NCBI GenBank assembly: GCA_007844125.1
Contig: CM017558.1
Span: forward strand, 43,024,769 to 43,088,768
Source of the DNA: Sinonovacula constricta
Taxonomy: Eukaryota; Mollusca; Bivalvia; Cardiida; Solecurtidae
DNA length: 64,000 bases
Reading direction: 5' to 3'
Positions within the stretch are counted from its first letter, which is position 1. Each line of letters starts with the position of its first letter. A program made the translations under genes and the position numbers. This document shows positions 56,527 to 64,000 of the stretch, in pieces. The notes beneath the pieces were generated by a model. That model saw nothing but the letters and a program-made list of their open reading frames with translations, did no database searches and was not told the DNA's origin.

Positions 56527-57110
56527 TGTATTTTTTACATTTGGAACATGATGTCATGGCATTATATGCCATATTTCAATTGATCTTGTTATATATCAGC
56601 GCTTGGGCTGTTTTATTTGTTCCTAATATATCAGCGCATGGGCTGTTTTTTTTTCAAACTGATCTCTCGTTTTTGGATTTTTGTTTTTACGTTGCATAGG
56701 CTTTTATCTACTTTACATACTGTAAATATGTTTATAGTTTATTTTGTTGCTAGTTGTTATGTATATATATAAGTTCATTGTATCTTTTTTTTACTCCCGA
56801 TGCAGGTGCTTACTGATAGTTGTTTCACTTTGACGGGATGTTGTTATTTACACTGTTTGTTTGCTAGAAAAACCTTCAGGAAGTGCGAGGTTGGAGCGCT
56901 CCACAAACCAGGTTTAAGCACCCCAGTTGGCCCTTTTGCCGATTGACCGTTCCAAGGCGGTAACTGATGGTTTTTCATTATGTGTGTTAAGTCTCGTCTC
57001 TGTTTTTTTTTTTCACATTTGCATTTACCTTGTTTGCCTTTGTCTACTGGTAGATAAATTTAAATATCTGTGAGAGTTTTGATAGGACCTTTTCTTATTT
57101 ACCTATTCAT
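56527..57110 (+). mobile_element. Core-repeat element (family 1), nested in Penelope-like copy D
   Basis: Comparison with copies B and C shows that the RT sequence breaks after GCCTTTCTGCATAAGTG and resumes at TTCATTCTGCTATTG. The insert is 5'-truncated relative to the 55.5-56.2 kb copy, contains the full core (56875-56965) and ends TTATTTACCTATTCA. It therefore inserted after the Penelope-like copy. Confidence 0.8.
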
Positions 57111-57441
57111 TCTGCTATTGTACTTAGAAACAATAACACCATGCGGGGAAAGAATTTTGAAAACGCCTTTCTTAATTTATTAAAACGAAAGCCTCGCTGT
57201 AACAGTTTAGAAGAAATAAACCGGTTTCTAGCATTGAAATCTTCTACTTTAGTACAAACTCGCGTTAACCTTGTAAGTTGTGATATGTAATAAACATAGG
57301 AGCTAGCACGAGGTGAATCACCATCAAGGTATGGATAATTCACAATACTAAAGTTGAAATCATCTCTCTTGTCATAGATTTAGTAGAGACGTTGTCATTG
57401 GAAATAGCGATCTCAATGTCTAGAAATGCTGCATTTAAATG

Positions 57442-57768
57442 TCAGTTATTTGCTTTATTAAGGATAAGTTCTGGAGGGTAAATCAGATGGATCATTTGAG
57501 AAAAGAAAGGATTATCTATCGTTAGAAGATCGTCAAGATAGCGTGACGTTAAATTGAAATCCACTACAATGTGGCTTTGGTTAGAAGAGGATAAAGTTAA
57601 CATGAAATCACGTTCAAAGCAGTATAAAAACAAATCTGCAATTAAAGGTGCACAGTTGGTTCCCATAGGAATACCAATTACTTGTCTAAATAAAGTGTCA
57701 CCGCATTTTATGTAAATATTGTCTAATAGAAAACGTAGAGCTTCACAAACATTCGTGAAAGTCCACAT
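57442..57768 (-). pseudogene. Penelope-like reverse transcriptase palm, copy D
   Basis: A 108-residue frame: TFTNVCEALRFLLDNIYIK, GIPMGTNCAPLIADLF, SRYLDDLLTIDN, FSQMIHLIYPPEL. The thumb continues at 57343-57107 (YISQLTRLTRVC, RGFRFNKLRKAFSKFF). The catalytic YLDD is intact. Confidence 0.8.
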
Positions 57769-58659
57769 AGTAAACTTTTCTAAGAAATTGTTGGTAAAAA
57801 TGCATTACTTTCATGACATGCATATCTTATGACTTTGTCATATATTCTTATGCAATATATATATGTTGCTATCGAGCAAACGTTTTCTCAATAAGAGCAA
57901 TTAATTTGGTCTTAATTAAATCATGAGGCAAAGAAAGAAGTGTACAGCGTAGAGAAATCGTAAGTATTAACTGCAGAGCAATGAACGTTTAAAATACGAA
58001 ACTTGTCTTAGACTTAAGAATTTTTAATAGACCAAAAGATGTTAATTCCTGAATTTTCCTACACTTTATCACAATATTTAACAACGTGACGGCCCTGCCG
58101 GAAGGGGCATAATATTCTCAAGCTGCCGCTACCTGTAGCGGGGTAAAAACCCTCCAAAGTTAGCCCACCTGTTTGCCGTGGGTGGCGACCAAGTATCTCT
58201 ACGAATAGGGGATCCTGGGGGTTGAGGTCTTTTTTGGCTTGTCAGGATATTGACGCATAAGTCGACACTGACCAACACACTACTTTGGTCCTAAGTTGTG
58301 GGATAGACGGGCGGGGTGCTGGTCCTGTATCCCCCCTCGGCTGACCCCTAGGCCGGTGCCGGGTTAGCTTTTACTCCCTTTCGTCCCACTTTCTTGCCTC
58401 CGACTTTCCACTCCTTTTCTCACTTTTCTTCTTCAAATATACCGTGTTCCGTAAACTCCTTTTCTCAAATTTTCCCCTATTAACTATAACCCAGTTGCCG
58501 GTCGACACCCCCGTAAGGGATCAATCTGGCATTTGGTATGCTTTATTGTATATTTTATGTCAAAGTATCGCATCCTGGTATCACTGGCGTTGTGAGGTTG
58601 GAGATCCACTCCCATAAGACGTCCCCTTGTTGGGCTCCGCGGCGGATGGTTTAGCCAGG

Positions 58660-59954
58660 ATGCCGAATAATTATAATAAACTCTCATGGATCGTAAACGC
58701 AAATGCTTTGACCCTATCCCAACAATGTCTTCAGAAGACTCTGATACCGACTCTGCATCAACAAATTCAAATTTTCCTCGTTTTTTTGTTATCCAGTCAC
58801 TCGAAAAAACTCCAATATTTTTTTTCTCCTTTTGTTATCGAAAAGTCAATTAAAGGCATAATTGGAACAGTTGACTCTGTCAAGAAAATAAAAAATGACT
58901 GCCTCCTTATTAAAACTAATAGAAAACCTATTTCTGATAAAATCTTGAAACTAAATGAATTTTACTCACTTAAAGTCAAAACTTTCCCACACCATTCCCT
59001 TAGTTTTTAAAAAGGCGTCATCCGTTGCCCTGATCTTTCTGGACTTTCGGAGGAGGAGATCCTGACAGAACTCACATCACAAGGTGTGAGTGGTGTCAGG
59101 AGGATTTCCTTCTCCTAGGAAGGCTGCAGGATTTCCACCAACACATTAGTTTTAACTTTCAACAACCCAAAACTTCCATCAACAATCAAAATCGGTTATC
59201 TTCTGGTCAAAATTCAAGTCTACATTCCAAATCTATTACGCTTGTTTGAATGTCAGAAATTTGGTCACCATGAGTCTAATTGTACAAATGATATTATCTG
59301 CCGACGATGCAGTGAACCCGGTCACACCCTAAACTTTTAGTGTGAAGCTGAACCGAAGGGTCCAAATTGCACCGGACCTCACGAAAGTAGGTCCTGAGGT
59401 TGCCCAACTTGGAAATTCGAGAAAGAGGTGCTTAAAATAAAATACACCCTCAACATCTCATTTCCAGAAGCGCGTAAATATGTGCAAGAGAAACAGAAAT
59501 CTGCTGCAATTACAAAATCAAACACTTCGGTTTGCCAGGACAATTCTACTCAATATGCAATACTCTCTGGTGACTAAGTCTCTGACAAAATAGTAATTCC
59601 CACAAAATTCAAAAACACAGAGTCTTCTGGAATTACAAAAACTACCCAACCAAAACCAACTTCTACACAATCTTCTAAACCTTCCTCTACACAACCTACC
59701 AAATCCTCTTGTACCCAACCTTCAGAGCCTACTTCAAAGCAGATGAAGGCAGAAAGAAAGCTGCCGCAATGACAAAAGTTTCAAAAGAAACTACAAGCCT
59801 TGCTGGGAAAACAAGAGGACCTAGTCCTCCTAATTTCCGAAAGAAGAGAGTTGGCCGGTCCAACTCTCTCAATAGATTTGATTGTCTGATGGAGACAGAT
59901 TCTCCACCAGACAAGGACAAAGCATCAAGGTCACCTGTTAAAGCTCTAACATAA
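58660..59954 (+). pseudogene. LINE ORF1 (Gag-like) with zinc knuckles
   Basis: Broken frames give KSIKGIIGTVDSVKKIKND and LSEEEILTELTSQGVSGVRR (RRM-like region), then FECQKFGHHESNC and CRRCSEPGHTLNF, one good and one decayed CCHC knuckle. A Ser/Thr/Pro/Lys-rich tail (TTQPKPTSTQSSKPSST) ends at 59952-59954. This protein binds LINE RNA. Confidence 0.7.
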
Positions 59955-59984
59955 CCCATTTTAAATACCACTTATATTAATCCC

Positions 59985-60515
59985 ATGAAAAACAAAATAA
60001 TGCATTGGAATTGTCGGGGCCTTAGAGTCAATTTTAATGAAATTGTACTTTTATTGACCACTTTCAACCCTGCTATACTATGCCTTCAGGAGACATTTCT
60101 GAAGGAAAGAGATAATATTGATTTTAAAAGTTATTCTATATATAATCACATTCATACAATGTGTGATAGGGCGTCTGGAGGATCGACAATACTTGTCAAC
60201 GCCAAACTGCCGCATTCAAAGATTAACATCAATACTGATTTACAGGCTGTTGCCATTCGTGTAACAGTCCATAAAGTCATTACAGTTTGCTCTGTTTACC
60301 TTTCACCTAATTCAGATATTCCAAAACCAAAATTAGATGATTTAATAAACCAATTACCGTCCCCTTATATTCTTGTAGGGGATTTTAATGGACATAGCCC
60401 ATCATGGGGATGTTCTGATTATAATAATATGGGCAAAACGTTAGAGGACTTTATTTCCCAAAAAGATATATGCCTAATGAATAATAAAAAGGCAATTTAC
60501 TTACATCCTGTTTAA
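59985..60515 (+). pseudogene. LINE ORF2 endonuclease domain
   Basis: The frame opens at MKNKIMHWNCRGLRVN, the usual start of I-type ORF2, with N-C-R-G as first motif. It continues with LCLQETFL (catalytic Glu), YLSPNSDIPKP, YILVGDFNGHSPSWGC (catalytic Asp/Asn) and is stopped at 60513-60515. The remainder reads YSALDLSVCHPS, then GSGHFPVIL (the SDH-type motif with Gly for Asp). Confidence 0.8.
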
Positions 60516-61259
60516 GGACATTATTCAGCTCTTGACCTTTCAGTATGTCACCCTTCTATATATCTTGATTTTAGTTGGGATGTACGTGACGATTTATGTG
60601 GAAGTGGCCATTTTCCTGTAATATTAACCAACGATTCTGTCAACTTAAATGACAATAATACTTATTGGAGAATGAACAGAGCAAATTGGGAATTGTTCTA
60701 AATATTTTGTACTGAAGAATTGACAATTTCAACATTTGAGAATGCTGATGATAAATTACATTCATTCTCAACAATTCTCCATAGCATAGCAGAAAAGTGT
60801 ATACCTAAGACCACGACTAAGTCAAAGCGTAACAAACCTTGGTTTATTGATGAATCCAAAAAATCCATTAGGAAACGTAAAGCGGCACTTAAGTAATTTA
60901 ATATTCGTCCTACTACTGTTCATTTAAATAATATCAAAAATGAAAGGACGAAGAGTAGGCGAATCATTAAACATGCCAAAAGAACATCTTGGCAGAAATT
61001 TGTTTTTGGTATAACCAGTAAAACTTCAGTTAAAAATGCTTGGTCAGCCATTAGGAAAATTAGCGGTAAATCTTCTATACCGACAGTTAATCATCTAAAA
61101 TCTAATGACTCAATAATAACAATAATGATAAAAAAAATTCTGACACTCTTGCATAAAGTTTTGCGAAAAATTCATCTTCCGACAATTACTCGAAATAATT
61201 TCAAAATGTGAAGGAACAGGCTGAAAAAAATCAATTTTAAGTCGAAAAATAATAAAAAT

Positions 61260-61740
61260 TACAACCATCCCTTTTCCTTAAGAGAACTTAGGGAAGCACT
61301 GAACAAATCCCATGATACCGCTACTGGACCAGGTAATATTCCCTATCAATTTTTGAAACATCTATCGCATACATCATTAAATTTACTTTTTTCTATTTAT
61401 AATGAAATTTGGTTTTCTGGAACTCTACCGCATACATCATTAAATTTACTTTTGTCTATTTATAATGAAATTTGGTTTTCTGGACAAGTTCCAAATTCGT
61501 AGAAAAATGCATTCGTTATTCCTATACCTAAACAGGGAAAGAATCCAACATATGCTTCAAGTTACAGACCTATTGCTTTAACTAGTTGTATTTGTAAAAC
61601 CTTAGAACGGATGATAAATAATATACTCGTTTGGTATCTTGAATCAAATAATTTACTCACATAATTTTAAAGTGGGTTCAGAAACCAACGCAGTGCACTG
61701 GATCATCTCGTTCGATTTGAAACGTTTATAAGAGATGCCT
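61260..61740 (+). pseudogene. LINE ORF2 RT, fingers only (palm deleted)
   Basis: LRELREALNKSHDTATGPG, NAFVIPIPKQGKNPTYASSY, RPIALTSCICKTLERMIN and SGFRNQRSALDHLVRFE give RT blocks 1-3. After FIEKE (61757) the sequence jumps to ERQLQQCLNKLQTWCNN, which normally follows the YVDD block. About 150 residues with both catalytic motifs are missing. A 66-bp duplication (SLNLLFSIYNEIWFSG twice) lies at about 61372-61490. Confidence 0.8.
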
Positions 61741-61868
61741 TTATCGAGAAAGAAATAGAAAGGCAATTACAACAATGCCTCAACAAATTACAAACTTGGT
61801 GTAACAACAATGATTTTAAATTTTCACCCACCAAAACAAACTGCGTACATTTCTGTCAGAAAAGAACT

Positions 61869-62423
61869 TTGCACAACGAACCTGAGTTATTTCTTAACAA
61901 CATTCGTATTCCTGTCGTCAAGGAAACGAAATGTCTTGGTGTCATATTTGACAGTAAATTATCTTTTATACCACATATTAAATATGTCAAATCTAAATGT
62001 CTTAAAACTCTTAACCTGTTGAAATTTTTATCCCATACCGACTGGGGAGCTGATAGAAAAGTTTTATTGCAACTTTATAGATCACTAGTAAAATCGAAAT
62101 TAGATTACGGTAGCATTGTTTACGGCTCTGCCAGGAGATCATATCTCCAGATGCTTGACGTTGTCCACAACCAACGACTCCGTCTGGCCCTTGGAGCTTT
62201 CAGGACCTCTCCTGTAGAGAGCCTTTACGTTGAAGCTAATGAGCCATCATTATACCTCAGACGAGAGAAACTTGCGCTTCAGTTCATAACAAAAGTGAAA
62301 TCTAACCCTAAAAATCCAGCACATAGTGTTATCTTTAATCCGAAATATGAACACTTGTATGAGCGTAAACCAAAGGCAATTAAGCCGTTTGGTTTACGAA
62401 TGCTAGAAATTATAGACTCATGA
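61869..62423 (+). pseudogene. LINE ORF2 thumb and connection
   Basis: A 184-residue frame: RIPVVKETKCLGVIFDSKLS, LLKFLSHTDWGADRKVLLQL, LVKSKLDYGSIVYGSARRSY and QRLRLALGAFRTSPVESLYV. These are the conserved blocks after the RT palm in I/Jockey-type LINEs. It ends at a TGA (62421-62423) that separates it from RNase H. Confidence 0.8.
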
Positions 62424-62480
62424 CAACTAAATTTAAATCAAGTAATAGAAAATAATGTTTTAGAATTTCTACCATGGCAA

Positions 62481-63209
62481 TTGAAAACTCCCGAAGTCGA
62501 TTTATCTCTCAGTATAAATACTAAATCAAAAACAGACATTCTCGTACGACGCTCAAATTTTATCGAACTGCGCGACAAGAAATACTCCAACTACTTTGAA
62601 ATATATACTGATGGCTTAAATGCAGATTCATATGTCGGCTGTGCTTCCGTAAGTAAGCTTCATTGTTATAAACAAAAATTACCACCCGACTCTTCCATTT
62701 TTACAGCCGAAATTCAGGCTGTTAAGTTTTCTCTTGATTGCATTTTAAATCATCTTGGCGATAGATTTGTAGTATTTATTGACTCTTTGTCGGTTTTACA
62801 GTCTTTTAAAAATCAAAATTTTTCCACCCCCCTCATAAGAGAAGTACTTTTTAAACTTAGAGAAGTTTGTCTTAATAAGAATATTGTTTTCTGTTGGCTA
62901 CCTAGCCATATAGGCATCCGAGGAAACGAGGATGCAAATAAGAGTGCAAAATCTGCCTTAGCCCTTACTGAGACAGATCTTTGCATCCCACACACAGATT
63001 TTAAACCCCTTATCAATCGATATATTTTAACCAAATGGCAAACATGTTGGGACAATACTGTTTTTAACAAATTACACGCCATTAAACCTAACGTCGGTAC
63101 CCATATCTCTACTTGCATAGAGAGTAGGCGGGAAGACGTAGCTCTTACCCGCTGTCGCATTGGACATACCAGATTAACTCATTCATACCTTCTAAAAAGA
63201 GAAGTTTAA
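62481..63209 (+). pseudogene. LINE ORF2 RNase H domain
   Basis: A 242-residue frame. RNase H motifs: FEIYTDG (Asp), SIFTAEIQAVKFSL (Glu), FVVFIDSLSVLQSF (Asp) and WLPSHIGIRGNEDANKSAK. In the last, the final catalytic Asp of the usual GNE.AD is Asn. The C-terminal helix TDFKPLINRYILTKWQTCWD and RCRIGHTRLTHSYLL lead to the zinc motif. A TAA (63207-63209) interrupts before C..C.......H....C (ECVPCQEPLTVNHILIHC), which runs on to 63392. Confidence 0.85.
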
Positions 63210-63551
63210 CCAGAATGTGTTCCTTGACAGGAACCTCTTACAGTTAATCACATTTTAATACATTGTATTGACACAGACCATGTTCGGTCTAAGTATTTTA
63301 ATGTCAATAACATATACGAACTATTTACGACAATATCGGATGCTAAGCTTTTTTGCTTCTTAACCGAGATTAGTATTCTTAGTAAGTTATAAATTTTTAA
63401 ACTGTTTATTATGCTAACGTTATAAATTTTAACTGTTTAATATAGTAACTTGTTTTTCGTTTGTCATTCACATTTTAACCTGATTATATTCTCATGTCGT
63501 TAAACTTAAATGTATTCAGTACCGTATGACCTATCAAGTGTCGGTGTTCCG

Positions 63552-63761
63552 TTAAACCCAAAAAACAAACAAAACAATAACAACGTGATTGCGAACGGCT
63601 GTAAGGCAAGACGTAAGTAGTTTAAATATGAGAGTGGTGGTGCTAGGGCTGGCATTAGCTATGAATCGTGACTTGTATGGTGTTTTGTGAAGCTTAGGAA
63701 TCCAGTACAGTGAAGGAAGTTTTTCTTGCTTTGATTCTATTTTGATATTGAAATTATGCAA
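63552..63761 (-). pseudogene. Penelope-like RT N-terminal part, copy D
   Basis: MHNFNIKIESKQEKLPSLYW, KLHKTPYKSRFIANASPS and LLTSCLTAVRNHVV match copy B at 38055-38240. The frame ends at the LINE target duplication (63578-63588). Confidence 0.75.
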
Positions 63762-63888
63762 TATCTGTTTTTGTTTGTCGATGACTGTCTGAAAGTCAAG
63801 GATGGTGCAAGAGTAAGAACTGGTGGTGAATAACTCAGCACTCCGAACATTTTTGTAATATAGTCGTCAGACAAAAAATATGTTGTTT

Positions 63889-64000
63889 GAATCTCCCCGT
63901 GCATGTAATCTATGTTGTCATTTAATTCATCTTATAAGGATTGTTACGTGTATTTACTTTGATGGACATTGGACTTTGGTTCTTCAATTCCATCTTCACA
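63889..64000 (+). repeat. Family-2 unit fragment at window end
   Basis: ATCTCCCCGTGCATGTAATC, TTATAAGGATTGTTACGTGT and GATGGACATTGGACTTTGGT match the array units. It lies 5' of Penelope-like copy D in the same relative orientation as the array 5' of copy B, and continues beyond the window. Confidence 0.75.

Larger units (their letters stand above)
58090..63577 (+). mobile_element. I-superfamily (Nimb-like) LINE, full-length but broken
   Basis: 5488 bp, inserted into Penelope-like copy D with an 11-bp target duplication TAACAACGTGA (58079-58089 and 63578-63588). It has a GC-rich 5' leader (58090-58400), ORF1 with zinc knuckles (58.66-59.95 kb) and ORF2 with endonuclease, RT, RNase H and a terminal CCHC motif (59.985-63.392 kb). 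The 3' tail is A-rich (AACCCAAAAAACAAACAAAA). RNase H after RT places it in the I group; Nimb-type elements are common in molluscs. It carries stops, a deletion of the RT catalytic region and a short internal duplication. Confidence 0.85.
56190..63888 (-). mobile_element. Penelope-like RT element, copy D, split by two insertions
   Basis: The 5' part lies at 63888-63589, the middle at 58089-57107 and the 3' part at 56526-56190 on the minus strand. A 5.5-kb LINE (58090-63577) and a core-repeat element (about 56527-57110) have been inserted. Motifs: PSLYWIPKLHKTPYKSRFIA, GIPMGTNCAPLIADLF, SRYLDDLLTIDN and YISQLTRLTRVC. At 63.89 kb the RT sequence is joined to family-2 unit sequence, as in copy B but at a different RT position. 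Confidence 0.8.

Noticed and set aside
59729..59971. Minus-strand frame beside ORF1 of the LINE
   Set aside because: Antisense of the Ser/Pro/Lys-rich ORF1 tail.

Overview
The window looks like animal nuclear DNA, most likely from a mollusc and perhaps a bivalve. The background is AT-rich, with dinucleotide and homopolymer microsatellites, GT-AG intron signals, tRNA-headed SINEs, CR1/L2-like and I-superfamily (Nimb-like) LINEs, Penelope-like reverse transcriptases and Gypsy elements. The taxon is inferred from repeat style only. Nothing bacterial (operons, Shine-Dalgarno sites, CRISPR) was seen, and no complete host gene was found.

Layout. 1-4.5 kb: low-complexity DNA with small duplications. 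4.50-4.88 kb: a complete 385-bp miniature LTR retroelement whose 130-bp LTRs each carry a tRNA-like gene. 5.0-7.3 kb: a decayed minus-strand LINE lying beside two GC-rich exons of a MULE/FLYWCH-type protein (7.32-8.29 kb). 10.4-10.8 kb: a degenerate 60-bp minisatellite. 14.3-18.0 kb: a tandem array of Penelope-associated repeat units, then a deleted Gypsy copy and a 'core-repeat' element. 18.9-21.05 kb: a second LINE. 21.9-23.6 kb: a dispersed LTR-like repeat and another core-repeat element. 24.7-25.6 kb: two SINEs. 25.6-34 kb: the least repeat-dense stretch, holding a second tRNA-bearing mini-LTR element (28.75-29.13 kb), a hAT-like MITE, a SINE with 12-bp target duplications, and a possible minus-strand host promoter with first exon and two related downstream exons. 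32-39.5 kb: two Penelope-like copies around a 650-bp tandem array that a pogo-like MITE has entered. 39.8-46.2 kb: a minus-strand Gypsy element whose RT region is missing, with a Penelope-like fragment in that place. 46.3-55 kb: LTR-like repeats and a plus-strand Gypsy element broken by stops and frameshifts. 55.5-64 kb: core-repeat elements and a Penelope-like copy into which a 5.5-kb I-type LINE has inserted, with an 11-bp target duplication.

How the parts fit. Autonomous elements (two LINE types, one Penelope-like family, two Gypsy families) are all broken. Small non-autonomous elements are often better preserved: two mini-LTR elements, three SINEs, two MITEs, and several copies of a roughly 300-640-bp element. 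That last element and the Penelope-associated tandem units share a conserved two-hairpin core. The two strongest leads are the LTRs that enclose a tRNA-like gene inside a long palindrome, and the structured core shared by two repeat families and physically joined to Penelope-like RT genes. All calls were made by eye; no alignments or searches were run.
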